Source of the DNA: Neobacillus paridis
GTDB taxonomy: Bacteria > Bacillota > Bacilli > Bacillales > Cytobacillaceae
Direction of reading: 5' to 3'
DNA: 64,000 nucleotides
NCBI RefSeq assembly: GCF_016765675.1
Contig: NZ_JAESWB010000168.1
Coordinates: forward strand, 558,001 to 622,000
Shown here: positions 25,535-34,048 of the stretch, in pieces
How positions within the stretch are numbered: position 1 is the first letter of the stretch
Layout of the letters: every line of letters starts with the position of its first letter
Notes under the pieces: model-generated
The model's database searches: none
Told to the model about the DNA's origin: nothing
Seen by the model: only the letters and a program-made list of their open reading frames with translations
Program-made: the position numbers and the translations under genes

Positions 25535-25589
25535 CTTCTAATTAGAAGCAAGCGAAGCCTTCTTCTATCAATCGTTTCGCTACCGCCCT

Positions 25590-25742
25590 TTACCAGCGAT
25601 GGGCCTTGGCATTACTCCTTAAGATGATTGTATTTTGCGTCAATTGCGTTTGGCCATTTACCTGTGACTTCTGCCGTTTTGGCCTTGTCCATGTGTGGTG
25701 AAATAGCTCCGATTGGGAATCTAAACGCTCTCTGTAGCTCAT
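25590..25742 (-). CDS. 50-residue YpzG-like protein
   Basis: A short but well-formed gene. The ATG at 25742 is preceded by GAGGTGAT at good spacing, and the 50 codons end in TAA at 25590, followed by a terminator. The product begins MSYRERLDSQSELFHHTW and contains RPKRQKSQVNGQTQ and ends AKAHRW. The QVNGQTQ core resembles the uncharacterised Bacillus YpzG family; I am not certain of the match. It is hydrophilic, basic and cytoplasmic. A long palindrome lies about 33 bases upstream of the start. Confidence 0.65.
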   Translation of the reverse strand: MSYRERLDSQSELFHHTWTRPKRQKSQVNGQTQLTQNTIILRSNAKAHRW

Positions 25743-25774
25743 CAAATCACCTCAAGTGTAGATTTTGTGAAACG

Positions 25775-25797
25775 ATGATATTCAAGTTGAATATCAT
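25775..25797. promoter_or_regulatory. 23-bp operator-like palindrome
   Basis: ATGATATTCAA (25775-25785) and TTGAATATCAT (25787-25797) are exact inverted half-sites around a single G. The position, just upstream of the YpzG-like gene on the minus strand, suits a dimeric regulator site. I see no defined consensus match. Confidence 0.5.
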
Positions 25798-25913
25798 TCT
25801 TATCTTTTGTCATAACAATAAATATTAGTCAAATAGAAAACAGTACCTTTTATTAACAAAGGACTTGTAATTTCTGAAATTTGCAAATATGATAAATAAA
25901 GACGACAAAGGCA

Positions 25914-26097
25914 ACGGCTGAAAGAACTGGAATTTCATTAAAGCAATTGGTTCAGGCAAAAGTTGCCGTATTTCCCGCTGGAAGGAGCGGTAAGCCGGCC
26001 GATCGATATAGCCAATGCCGTCGCTTTTTTCGCTAATGAGAAATTATTTAACAGGTTTTCGAGGAAAGGTGTCCTACGGCAGAGACCCTTCATCTGA
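25914..26097 (+). pseudogene. Decayed 3' fragment of a short-chain dehydrogenase
   Basis: One frame reads ERTGISLKQLVQAKVAVFPA then GRSGKPAD and is interrupted at GATCGAT (26001-26007). The next frame reads DIANAVAFFANEK and runs to a stop at 26097. Joined, GRSGKPADIANAVAFFANEK is the typical C-terminal segment of 3-oxoacyl-ACP reductase-like dehydrogenases. There is no N-terminal part and no Rossmann motif, so it is a relic. It accounts for part of the otherwise gene-free stretch 25743-26144. Confidence 0.6.
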
Positions 26098-26100
26098 TAT

Positions 26101-26139
26101 AAAAAGGCCTGCTCGTTAATTTGATAAGCAGGCCTTTTT
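26101..26139. terminator. Terminator after motB (bidirectional)
   Basis: AAAAAGGCCTGCT (26101-26113) pairs perfectly with AGCAGGCCTTTTT (26127-26139). It lies immediately downstream of motB on the minus strand and has T tracts in both directions. Confidence 0.88.
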
Positions 26140-26144
26140 CAGGT

Positions 26145-26897
26145 TTATTGATTACTTCTTAAAATAACGACATTTACTCTGCGGTTCGCTTTTCTATGTG
26201 CTGGTGTGTCATTCTTATAGATTGGTTTGTATTCTCCATAACCGACAAACTGCAGCCGGCTTTTAGCGATTTTATGTGATTCGAAATAATGAAGCACACT
26301 GACTGCTCTTGCCGAAGAAAGCTCCCAGTTAGATGGATATTTCGGATTCTGGATCGGAACATTATCTGTATGTCCTTCGATACTGATTGGATTCGACATG
26401 GTTTTAATCAGTTTGACAAAGGAATTTAATGTGTTATAAGAACTCTTTTTTAAATCCGCTTTCCCAGGGTCAAACAAGACGACCTCTTTAAAGGTGATCT
26501 CGACACCCCGTTTTGTGTCTTGAATGGTGACATTTGCCTGTAAATGATTACGATCGATGAAGTTTTGCAGTCTATTCTTCAGATCCAAAAGCTCACGATC
26601 TTCTTTCGTCAAAGCAGGTGCCGGCTTTGCTTTTTGCTGATTCAAATTTTTCTCTGAAATTGGATTCTTTGGGATGTTAACCGTGAGCCCGACGTTAGTA
26701 TCATCAATTCTTGTGCCCGTCAGTTCTGATTTGAAGGCTTCCATAATGGACATGAACTTTCGATTATCGATAACGCTGGATGCAAATAAGACAATAAATA
26801 AAGCTAACAATAATGTAAGGATATCGGCATAAGGGATCAGCCAAGATTCACTGATACGCTCATCTTCTTCTTCAAACTGTCTACGCCGTTTTCCCAT
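26145..26897 (-). CDS. motB: Flagellar stator protein MotB
   Basis: A 250-residue stator subunit. After a basic/acidic N-terminus the single helix carries the proton-binding aspartate (D25 in PYADILTLLLALFIVLFASS). From about residue 125 the OmpA/MotB peptidoglycan-binding domain follows, with VVLFDPGKADL, IEGHTDNVPI, NWELSSARAVSV and FVGYGEYKP. The aspartate in a proline-rich context indicates proton-type MotB. ATG 26897 overlaps motA by 17 bases with GAGG upstream; an in-frame ATG at 26924 lacks a site. It anchors the stator to the cell wall. Confidence 0.93.
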   Translation of the reverse strand: MGKRRRQFEEEDERISESWLIPYADILTLLLALFIVLFASSVIDNRKFMSIMEAFKSELTGTRIDDTNVGLTVNIPKNPISEKNLNQQKAKPAPALTKEDRELLDLKNRLQNFIDRNHLQANVTIQDTKRGVEITFKEVVLFDPGKADLKKSSYNTLNSFVKLIKTMSNPISIEGHTDNVPIQNPKYPSNWELSSARAVSVLHYFESHKIAKSRLQFVGYGEYKPIYKNDTPAHRKANRRVNVVILRSNQ

Positions 26898-27678
26898 AGG
26901 TCTTTTCCTCGTTTTTCTTTTCATATTTGATTCGTTCTTTCGGTGACAGGTGGGCAGTTAATTTCTTTTCAATCGCACTAGGCGATAGCCCTTGAGAAAT
27001 GGCCAATAATCCTTCAATCATTAATAATTTTAATTCCTGTTCCTTTTTGGAAATCCGTTTTAGTTTGTTGGCAATCGGGTGCCAGAGAACATATCCGGAA
27101 AAAATCCCTAACAAGGTAGCGATAAAGGCAGCGGAAATGGAATGTCCCAATTTATCGACATCATTTAAATTCCCTAGGGAGGCGACAAGACCGATAACCG
27201 CTCCCAAAACCCCCAGCGTCGGGGCATAAGTCCCTGCTTGGGTAAAGATTAAGGCACCGGTTTTATGACGTTTATCAATTGCGTCAACTTCATCCATTAA
27301 AACTTCTTCAATAAAGTCATATTCATAGCCATCGATAATCATTTCATATCCCTTTTTTAAAAATGGATCCTTAATATTATTCGTCATTTCTTCAAGAGCC
27401 AGGATTCCTTCCCGTTTGGCAATGCCTGCACATTCAATGAAGGAAGAAATCTGCTCGGCCTTGGAAGGCAGTTTCGGTTCAAAAAACACAATTTTTAAAA
27501 GAACCGGAAACTTTTTTAATTCACTAAACGGGAATGCAATCATAATTGAAGCAGCTGTACCGCCAAAAATAATCAAAAAAGCAGCAGGATTTACCAGTGC
27601 CGTAAGGGAGGCGCCCTTCATGACCATCCCAATTCCAATTGCCAGTAATGCCACTATAATCCCTAAAATACTCGACAT
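26881..27678 (-). CDS. motA: Flagellar stator protein MotA
   Basis: A 265-residue membrane protein with four helices. Typical marks are the N-terminal GMVMKGASLTALVNPAAFLI, the cytoplasmic loop with FLKKGYEMIIDGYEYDFIEE, and the last helix pair with GTYAPTLGVLGAVIGLVASL containing the proline next to the proton path. With MotB it forms the torque-generating proton channel. AAGGAGAAAGAA precedes the ATG. It is transcribed away from cheR, and a SigD-like site lies about 190 bases upstream. Confidence 0.93.
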   Translation of the reverse strand: MSSILGIIVALLAIGIGMVMKGASLTALVNPAAFLIIFGGTAASIMIAFPFSELKKFPVLLKIVFFEPKLPSKAEQISSFIECAGIAKREGILALEEMTNNIKDPFLKKGYEMIIDGYEYDFIEEVLMDEVDAIDKRHKTGALIFTQAGTYAPTLGVLGAVIGLVASLGNLNDVDKLGHSISAAFIATLLGIFSGYVLWHPIANKLKRISKKEQELKLLMIEGLLAISQGLSPSAIEKKLTAHLSPKERIKYEKKNEEKTYGKTA

Positions 27679-27806
27679 TTCTTTCTCCTTCTAGACAATA
27701 GATATATAGATATTGTACGTCAAATAGGCATGATTCGACAATAAGCTTTTTTGAAAAAATTTTCGATTGTCTTTTACGGAAATATAAAATTTTTTCAAAA
27801 ATATAA

Positions 27807-27835
27807 ATGAAAAGAAGCAAGTGATACAGTATAAT
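27807..27835 (+). promoter_or_regulatory. Possible SigA promoter for cheR-cheB
   Basis: ATGAAA (4 of 6 to TTGACA) with a 17-base spacer and a perfect TATAAT (27830-27835), about 105 bases before cheR. Confidence 0.4.
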
Positions 27836-27863
27836 ATAGGCTGATAGAATCAGAAGAAAAACA

Positions 27864-27890
27864 TTATCGAAAATCTTTAGTCAAAATCTA
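27864..27890 (-). promoter_or_regulatory. Possible SigD promoter for motAB
   Basis: On the minus strand TAGA (27890-27887), 15 bases, then TTCGATAA (27871-27864). The same -10 variant occurs with a perfect TAAA upstream of the first dCache receptor. Confidence 0.45.
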
Positions 27891-27940
27891 GTAATTTAGA
27901 AGTCTAGAAAAACGCGAAGGGGAAGTATAAAGGTGATAAT

Positions 27941-28780
27941 ATGTTAGATTATGGACTAGTGAGATTAAGCCAAATGATTTATGACTATTGCGGACTGAAT
28001 TACAAGGATCGGCTTCCCTCACTGAAAGAAAAAATTTCCAAACGGGTTTCAGAACTGGGACTTACCTATGACAACTATTGCCTGTACATCCAAAGAAATC
28101 CTACGGAATGGGATGTTGTTGTAGAGATCTTAACGATTAATGAAACCTATTTTTACCGGGAAGAAAATCAATTAGTGGAATGCTGCACGACCATCCTGCC
28201 AGAATTGAAAAAAATAATCAGAAACCGGCCGCTGAGAATTTGGAGCGCAGCTTGTTCCACCGGGGAAGAACCTTATACACTGGCCATGCTGATTTACGAA
28301 ACAGGCTTGTTTCCTCTCGGGACAATTGAGATAATAGGAACGGATATCAATAAAAAAGTTATTCAAAAAGCCGAACAAGGTTGGTATCCATTAACCTCAT
28401 TTGCATTTCGAAGAATCCCGGAAAATCTCTTAAAAAAATATTTTGATATTGAAAACGGAGGTTATCAAGTAAAGTCATTTATTAAAAAAATGGTCCGTTT
28501 TCAGGAGCTTAATCTGTTAAACGACAATAAAATGGGTCAACTGGGCGAAGTAGATATTATCTTCTGCCGAAATGTTTTGATTTATTTTGATCAAGAAACA
28601 ATCAAGAAAGTGATTCGCGGCCTTCATCGCAATTTAGCAAAGGGCGGTTATTTGTTTCTGGGCCATGCCGAATCCATAACTGACTTGAATTTAGGGTTTC
28701 AAAAAGTGGATGCAGCTAGAACTTTTTATTATCGAAAGGAACCAGATCAGGATGAAACAGTACGGTGTATTAGTAGTTGA
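27941..28780 (+). CDS. cheR: Chemotaxis methyltransferase CheR
   Basis: A 279-residue S-adenosylmethionine-dependent methyltransferase that methylates glutamates on chemoreceptors. The N-terminal helical domain includes ILTINETYFYREENQ; the catalytic domain has IWSAACSTGEEPYTLAML (SAM loop), IIGTDINKKVI and VDIIFCRNVLIYFD, ending with GHAESITDLNLGF. AAAGGTGATAAT precedes the ATG. It overlaps cheB by 29 bases; the two enzymes set receptor adaptation. Confidence 0.93.
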   Translation: MLDYGLVRLSQMIYDYCGLNYKDRLPSLKEKISKRVSELGLTYDNYCLYIQRNPTEWDVVVEILTINETYFYREENQLVECCTTILPELKKIIRNRPLRIWSAACSTGEEPYTLAMLIYETGLFPLGTIEIIGTDINKKVIQKAEQGWYPLTSFAFRRIPENLLKKYFDIENGGYQVKSFIKKMVRFQELNLLNDNKMGQLGEVDIIFCRNVLIYFDQETIKKVIRGLHRNLAKGGYLFLGHAESITDLNLGFQKVDAARTFYYRKEPDQDETVRCISS

Positions 28781-29792
28781 TGACTCCGCCTTTATGAGAA
28801 GGGCTGTTAGCCAATTGCTGGAGGAAGATCCCCAATTTACTGTTGTCGGCATTGCACGCAATGGAATGGAAGCAATCGAGAAAGTGCAACGGTTAAAGCC
28901 TGACCTAGTAACAATGGATGTTGAAATGCCGGAAATGGATGGATTAGCAGCGTTAAAGGAAATAATGAAAAAATCACCCGTTCCGGTTGTCATGATTAGT
29001 TCTCATACTGGTGAAGGGGCCGAAGTAACATTACAGGCTCTTGAGCTGGGGGCGGTTGATTTCTTTTTAAAGGATCATTTATTAAAGAACCCGGACGAAC
29101 ATGAGCATGCCCATCATGATTTTATTCAGCGCTTAAAAGGGATCGTAAAAGGCAGACTGCCAAATGTTACAGTGACTCAACAGCCACGGGAGAAAAAAGA
29201 ACGAAAACTCAAACCTCGTAAAATAGAACTTGTTTTTATCGGATGCTCTACTGGTGGTCCTGGAGCATTACAAAAAATCCTGCCATGTTTTCCGGCGGAT
29301 TTTCCAATTCCGATTGTAGTCGCTCAGCATATGCCGCCAAGTTTTACCAAACCATTGGCTGATCGGTTTAACACCTTATGCAATTTGAATGTGAGAGAGG
29401 CCGAAAACGGGATAGAAATAAAGCCCGGGACCATCTATATTGCACCATCGGGCTATCAAACCCGCTTTAAAAAGAGTGATAATGGTTCGATCAAGCTGGA
29501 TATAGACAACCAATCAGATGAGCAGGCACTATATAAGCCTTCGATCGACATTTCGCTGAGTTCTGCTGCCCCGATTTACGGCGATCGTTTATTGGCGGTG
29601 ATTTTAACGGGAATGGGCGCGGATGGGATGCAGGGATGCGGCTTAGTAAAAAAGCACCACGGAACGGTGCTAGTTGAGGCTGAAGAATCATGTGTTGTTT
29701 ACGGCATGCCAAAAGCGGTTTTTGAAGCCGGCTATGCAGACGGTCAATATGAGATTACAAAAATGTACCACAAAATCATTACATTTTTATAA
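28752..29792 (+). CDS. cheB: Chemotaxis methylesterase/glutamine deamidase CheB
   Basis: A 346-residue response regulator. The receiver domain (1-120) has VVDDSAFMRR and the phosphoacceptor D56 in TMDVEMPEMDG. A basic linker leads to the methylesterase domain (about 155-346) with the catalytic serine in IGCSTGGPGAL, histidine in QHMPPSF and aspartate in LTGMGADGM. ATG 28752 is chosen as the true N-terminus (MKQYGVLVVDD); upstream in-frame codons lie deep in cheR. A terminator follows. Confidence 0.93.
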   Translation: MKQYGVLVVDDSAFMRRAVSQLLEEDPQFTVVGIARNGMEAIEKVQRLKPDLVTMDVEMPEMDGLAALKEIMKKSPVPVVMISSHTGEGAEVTLQALELGAVDFFLKDHLLKNPDEHEHAHHDFIQRLKGIVKGRLPNVTVTQQPREKKERKLKPRKIELVFIGCSTGGPGALQKILPCFPADFPIPIVVAQHMPPSFTKPLADRFNTLCNLNVREAENGIEIKPGTIYIAPSGYQTRFKKSDNGSIKLDIDNQSDEQALYKPSIDISLSSAAPIYGDRLLAVILTGMGADGMQGCGLVKKHHGTVLVEAEESCVVYGMPKAVFEAGYADGQYEITKMYHKIITFL

Positions 29793-29795
29793 GTA

Positions 29796-29826
29796 AGGGG
29801 TAGTGTTTTATACATTACCTCTTTTT
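29796..29826 (+). terminator. Terminator after cheB
   Basis: AGGGGTAGTG pairs with CATTACCTCT (two G-T wobbles) around a seven-base loop, followed by a T tract. Confidence 0.7.
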
Positions 29827-29894
29827 AGTATAATCAAAAAGTCGAATTTTTGCTAAAAACGGAAACCGAATTATGTCGAATTATAAAAAATATA

Positions 29895-29923
29895 ATGACT
29901 GTAAATGGTATTTCGTTTATAAT
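29895..29923 (+). promoter_or_regulatory. Probable SigA promoter of the fliK operon
   Basis: ATGACT (29895-29900, TGAC core), a 17-base spacer and TATAAT (29918-29923), 46 bases before the fliK start. Confidence 0.5.
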
Positions 29924-29969
29924 GTAATGGAATTAAGCTAGTTTTCCCAAGAATAAGGAGGTAAATTGT

Positions 29970-31526
29970 TTGGACGCCGTTCAAATCTCAATCAAAATAA
30001 ATCAAACAAAGCAATCTGATGGTGGAAAACAAAAGTCAAACATACTAACTGAGGCACCAACAATTCCTTTTAATCAGATACTAGCGATGTTTAATAATCC
30101 TAGTCAAACATCCGGAACAGAAGTCCAGCAGGCAGGAGAAGCAGCAAACAAGTCATTAAGGAAATCCAATGAAAACCCACTGGATTTACTAAAACTTAGT
30201 TCGGATGGAGACGATCAAACCAATTCTGATTTAACCGTCTTGGCGGTCCCATTTTATCAAGGCCAGCCTTTGGCGCCAATGATCGTCGGTGATTCAAATA
30301 AAGCAGAACCTGCGGTACCGGAAGAGGGAATGCTTGGCCAAGGTACGATGGAAAACAGCAATGATTGGTTGCAAGTGGTACATACTCAAGGAGAAGCTGC
30401 CGACCTCTCAAAGACATCGCTTTCAATCACCGATTTAGCAGCAGAGAATAAAACCGGTGATGGTCTGGATAAGCCTCAAGCAGGTATCGAAAATACCAAC
30501 AAAGAAGATATTTTTGCAGAACTTCTGAACAAAAATGTAACTCAAAACATTCAGGAAGCGGGCAAGGGAGATTTTGATCAGAATCGGGTTCAACTGGCTG
30601 TTGATTCTTTTCCTGAATTTGTTGCACAACTCAGTGATTTGATAAGTCAAAATTTAAGATCGGTCAATGGGGCAAATGAGAAGAACAGCTTAACTGTTTT
30701 GGCTGATTTGAAAAGTATCGGAAAGATCAACATTGAAATCAGTTCACTGCCAGGACCGGCTGCACTGGAACTTACAGCGGATCCAGCCTCAGCAAAGGAA
30801 ATGCTGCAAAGTCAGCTGCAACGTCTGGAACAAGCCGTTCAGCAAAGCGGCTTAGTAGTGAAAAAAATCGAAATTGTTGACCATCCGTCAGCCCCGTTTT
30901 TAGAACCAACATTAAGCAGTAATCAGGCAGATAATACTGCTGAAATGAACGGACCGGTTAATCAAGGTACACTGCATTCACAGACCCTGGGCTTAAATCA
31001 TAAGTCGATGAGCGGGCAGCCTCGTCCTGTTTTATCGATTCATGATTTTACTCCGGAGGTAAGCAGCTGGATTGCTAAAAATATTGGAAGTTCTCAAGGA
31101 CAAAATACAGCTAAAGAAGTTAAATTCCTATTATCTCCTGAGCATTTGGGCCAGATGGAGGTCAAACTTACCACCACGGGTGGCCAGGTTTCAGCCCAAA
31201 TCATAACAGACACGATACAGGCCAAAGAAATCTTGAGCGGTCAACTTCATACTTTGAAACAGGCATTACAGCAGCAGGGATTGATGCTGCAAAAACTGGA
31301 AGTCATTCAGCAGCCGGCTGGAATACCAAATCAAGCACAACTTAACCAATCATTTTCACAAGGCGGCTTTCACTCGTCTCCGGAGCATCGTTCCGGGCAA
31401 TCAGCCAAAAATGACGCTAAAAAGCCTAAGGAAAACGGACAAATGGAAATCGACATGGACACACCTTTGACGACATATCAAGGAGCTGTTCAGAGAACCA
31501 GTTCCAACATTGATTTCACTGCCTAG
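29970..31526 (+). CDS. fliK: Flagellar hook-length control protein FliK
   Basis: A 518-residue secreted ruler protein. The long N-terminal part is low-complexity, rich in Gln, Asn, Ser and Thr, as expected. The C-terminal Flg_hook domain (about 370-455) shows VKFLLSPEHLGQMEVKL and LHTLKQALQQQGLMLQKLEV; it switches export specificity when the hook is complete. A second, divergent copy of the same helix pattern occurs at about 240-307 (MLQSQLQRLEQAVQQSGLVV). The start is TTG 29970 after AAGGAGGT at ideal spacing. It begins the fliK-flgD-flgE-fliM-fliY-cheY series. Confidence 0.88.
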   Translation: MDAVQISIKINQTKQSDGGKQKSNILTEAPTIPFNQILAMFNNPSQTSGTEVQQAGEAANKSLRKSNENPLDLLKLSSDGDDQTNSDLTVLAVPFYQGQPLAPMIVGDSNKAEPAVPEEGMLGQGTMENSNDWLQVVHTQGEAADLSKTSLSITDLAAENKTGDGLDKPQAGIENTNKEDIFAELLNKNVTQNIQEAGKGDFDQNRVQLAVDSFPEFVAQLSDLISQNLRSVNGANEKNSLTVLADLKSIGKINIEISSLPGPAALELTADPASAKEMLQSQLQRLEQAVQQSGLVVKKIEIVDHPSAPFLEPTLSSNQADNTAEMNGPVNQGTLHSQTLGLNHKSMSGQPRPVLSIHDFTPEVSSWIAKNIGSSQGQNTAKEVKFLLSPEHLGQMEVKLTTTGGQVSAQIITDTIQAKEILSGQLHTLKQALQQQGLMLQKLEVIQQPAGIPNQAQLNQSFSQGGFHSSPEHRSGQSAKNDAKKPKENGQMEIDMDTPLTTYQGAVQRTSSNIDFTA

Positions 31527-31542
31527 GAAGGAGACGGTGTGA

Positions 31543-31980
31543 ATGAGTAATTGGGTGGATATCACAAGTCAAACAAAGACTAACTCAGTTTTTAATAACG
31601 TGAAGCCTTATGAACAACAAAGTTCGTTAGGCAAGGATGACTTTCTCAAAATTCTTGTAACGCAGTTGTCAAACCAGGATCCGACTAATCCGTTGCAGGA
31701 TAAGGATTTTATTGCCCAAATGGCTACCTTCAGTTCACTTGAACAAATGACCAATCTAAATAAAGCGTTTGAACAGTTTTCTTCGCGCCAGCTGAGCCAG
31801 TATGCTTCGGTCATCGGTAAGGAAATCAGCTGGACGGACCAAGCTTCCGGTACGACGAAGAACGGTGTTGTAGAAGGCGTTTCTGCAGAAAATAGCAGCT
31901 ATTACTATAAGGTGGGAAATGAAAAAATCCCCATGGACAAGGTCATTGAAATCAAGCAAATACCAACGGATTCCAAATAA
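31543..31980 (+). CDS. flgD: Flagellar hook-capping scaffold FlgD
   Basis: A 145-residue protein with the FlgD N-terminal core [41 protein letters not shown]. It caps the growing hook and is not kept in the final structure. It is shorter than enterobacterial FlgD, as in Bacillus, with only a small C-terminal beta part ([18 protein letters not shown]). AAGGAGACGGTG precedes the ATG. It follows fliK by 16 bases. Confidence 0.93.
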   Translation: MSNWVDITSQTKTNSVFNNVKPYEQQSSLGKDDFLKILVTQLSNQDPTNPLQDKDFIAQMATFSSLEQMTNLNKAFEQFSSRQLSQYASVIGKEISWTDQASGTTKNGVVEGVSAENSSYYYKVGNEKIPMDKVIEIKQIPTDSK

Positions 31981-32018
31981 AACTCAACCAAAATCCTAAA
32001 GAATGAGGAGGAACAAAA

Positions 32019-32915
32019 ATGTTAAAATCGTTATACTCTGGTGTATCTGGTATGAAAGGGTTTCAAACCAAGCTTGATGTTATTGGAAATAACGTCGCGA
32101 ACGTTAATACAGTTGGATTCAAAAAAGGACGCGTCGTGTTTCAAGACTTGCTGAACCAAACCTTGTCTGGCGGTACGACAGCTAATAACCAGCGTGGCGG
32201 GATCAATCCGCAGCAGGTCGGACTAGGTTCAAAGATCGCTACAATCGACACGATCCATACCCCCGGAAGCCCGATGACCACCAATGTCGGTACAGATTTA
32301 GCGATTGATGGGGATGCGTTTTTCGTCGTTTCACCGGATGGAGATGATACAAATACATTTCTTACAAAGGCCGGAAATTTCACCCTTGATGGACAAGGAA
32401 GATTAGTAGATTCCAATGGTAACTTTGTTTTGGGAGTAGTTGCAAACGGTGTCGCAATGCCAATTAAAATCGCAACAGACGAAGTGGCTGGCAAAAAATT
32501 CACATCCTATTCTATTGATTCTGACGGTTATATCAATGTAGTGGATGAGGATGGGAAAATTGGTAAATTGGCTTATGATGGTAGTAAGTATTTTTTGAAT
32601 AATCCGAATCAAGCAGGTTATGATGAAACGAAAAATCTTTCAATCGCCACCAGTGTCGTCCAAAATCCTGCTGGTTTAAAAAAGGTGGGTAATTCCTTGT
32701 TCGAGGTAACCGGAAACGCCGGAACAAATGATTTTGGACGTATTAAGGATAATGCCGGTGGTGAAATTTATTCTGGTGTGCTCGAAATGTCCAACGTCGA
32801 TTTAACAGAAGAATTTACCGAAATGATCATCGCACAGCGGGGCTTCCAAGCGAATGCCAGAACGATTACGACATCAGATTCTATTTTAGAAGAAATTGTG
32901 AACTTAAAACGATAA
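32019..32915 (+). CDS. flgE: Flagellar hook protein FlgE
   Basis: A 298-residue hook or rod-family protein. The N-terminal rod motif reads GVSGMKGFQTKLDVIGNNVANVNTVGFKK, and the C-terminus SNVDLTEEFTEMIIAQRGFQANARTITTSD forms the coiled partner. The position after fliK-flgD and the mid-sized central domain point to the hook protein (called FlgG or FlgE in Bacillus annotations). GAGGAGGAAC precedes the ATG. The downstream gap carries a hairpin before fliM. Confidence 0.92.
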   Translation: MLKSLYSGVSGMKGFQTKLDVIGNNVANVNTVGFKKGRVVFQDLLNQTLSGGTTANNQRGGINPQQVGLGSKIATIDTIHTPGSPMTTNVGTDLAIDGDAFFVVSPDGDDTNTFLTKAGNFTLDGQGRLVDSNGNFVLGVVANGVAMPIKIATDEVAGKKFTSYSIDSDGYINVVDEDGKIGKLAYDGSKYFLNNPNQAGYDETKNLSIATSVVQNPAGLKKVGNSLFEVTGNAGTNDFGRIKDNAGGEIYSGVLEMSNVDLTEEFTEMIIAQRGFQANARTITTSDSILEEIVNLKR

Positions 32916-32967
32916 GATCATCGTTAGCTGGACGAAACTATTTTTCCTAAAAAAGCAGAAGGAGGCA

Positions 32968-33000
32968 AAAGAGTCATTTTGCATATGACTCTTTCCCTCT
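32968..33000 (+). terminator. Hairpin between flgE and fliM
   Basis: AAAGAGTCAT (32968-32977) pairs perfectly with ATGACTCTTT (32985-32994), followed by CCCTCTTTCT. It may act as a partial terminator or RNA-processing site. In B. subtilis this interval holds flbD and fliL, which are absent here. Confidence 0.5.
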
Positions 33001-33066
33001 TTCTAGGCAATGGCTGATATATGGATTTTCAGTCCATAACTCAGGGAAGAGTTAGGGGGATGCCCT

Positions 33067-34047
33067 TTGGCAGATGTATTATCGCAACAAGAAATCGATG
33101 CCCTTTTATCTGCCTTAAATAGCGGCGAATTGGAGGCATCTGATGTTAGCGAAAAAAATCAAAAAGTAAAAGTATATGATTTCAAACATGCGATGAGGTA
33201 CTCAAAGGAACAATTGCGCAGTATTACAAGAATCCATGAGAACTTTACGCGGCTTTTAACATCATATCTTTCAGCGCAATTAAGAACTTTTATTCAAATT
33301 GACATTGACTTGGTAGAACAAGTAAACTATCAAGAATTTATTGCTTCAATCCCATCAAAAACCATTTTGAACATTTTTGATGTTCAGCCGATGAATGGGA
33401 AAATGGTGATTGAAATCAATCCACAGGTCGCCTATGCAGTATTGGAACGATTGCTGGGTGGCGGTCAAGGAGATCCGACTGCACGCGACGGCGGATTGAC
33501 AGAAATTGAAACGATATTGATTCAGAAGGTCTTTTCCAAGGCGTTTGATATGTATCAAAATGTTTGGGAAAATATTGAGGATATAAAGGTGCGCTGGGAA
33601 GCAATTGAATCCAATCCCCAATTTATGCAAATTGCTTCGCCAAATGAAACGGTAATCGTTATTGCTCTCCGAACGACAATTGGAGAAATTGAGGGAAGGA
33701 TGACATTATGTATCCCACACTTAATTGTGGAACCGATGCTTCCTAAATTGACTGCGCATCAATGGTTTTCTTCCATGGCAAAAACGAACGTCCCCAAACA
33801 GCCTGAAAAAATCAAGAAAAGCTTAGAAAGCATAAAGGTTCCGATTATTACCGAAATAGGAAGAGCCAAACTGCCGGTTTCTGATTTATTGAACCTGCAA
33901 ATTGGTGATGTGATTGGAATTGACACTGGAAAGCTCCATGTTAAAGTGGACCATTTGACAAGATTCCTGGGGAATCCAGGCCTCCTAAACGGTCATTATG
34001 CGGTTCAGATAGATCAAGTAGCCTACTCTGAAGGAGATGATGAATAA
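33067..34047 (+). CDS. fliM: Flagellar motor switch protein FliM
   Basis: A 326-residue C-ring protein. The N-terminal CheY-phosphate-binding peptide is LSQQEIDALLSAL, followed by the CheC-like middle domain (FTRLLTSYLSAQLRTFIQ, AYAVLERLLGGGQGDPT) and the C-terminal FliN-like domain (IGRAKLPVSDLLNLQIGDVI). It sets rotation direction in response to CheY. The start is TTG 33067, supported by AGGGGGATG, since no ATG lies near the conserved N-terminus. It abuts fliY. Confidence 0.93.
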   Translation: MADVLSQQEIDALLSALNSGELEASDVSEKNQKVKVYDFKHAMRYSKEQLRSITRIHENFTRLLTSYLSAQLRTFIQIDIDLVEQVNYQEFIASIPSKTILNIFDVQPMNGKMVIEINPQVAYAVLERLLGGGQGDPTARDGGLTEIETILIQKVFSKAFDMYQNVWENIEDIKVRWEAIESNPQFMQIASPNETVIVIALRTTIGEIEGRMTLCIPHLIVEPMLPKLTAHQWFSSMAKTNVPKQPEKIKKSLESIKVPIITEIGRAKLPVSDLLNLQIGDVIGIDTGKLHVKVDHLTRFLGNPGLLNGHYAVQIDQVAYSEGDDE

Positions 34048-34048
34048 G

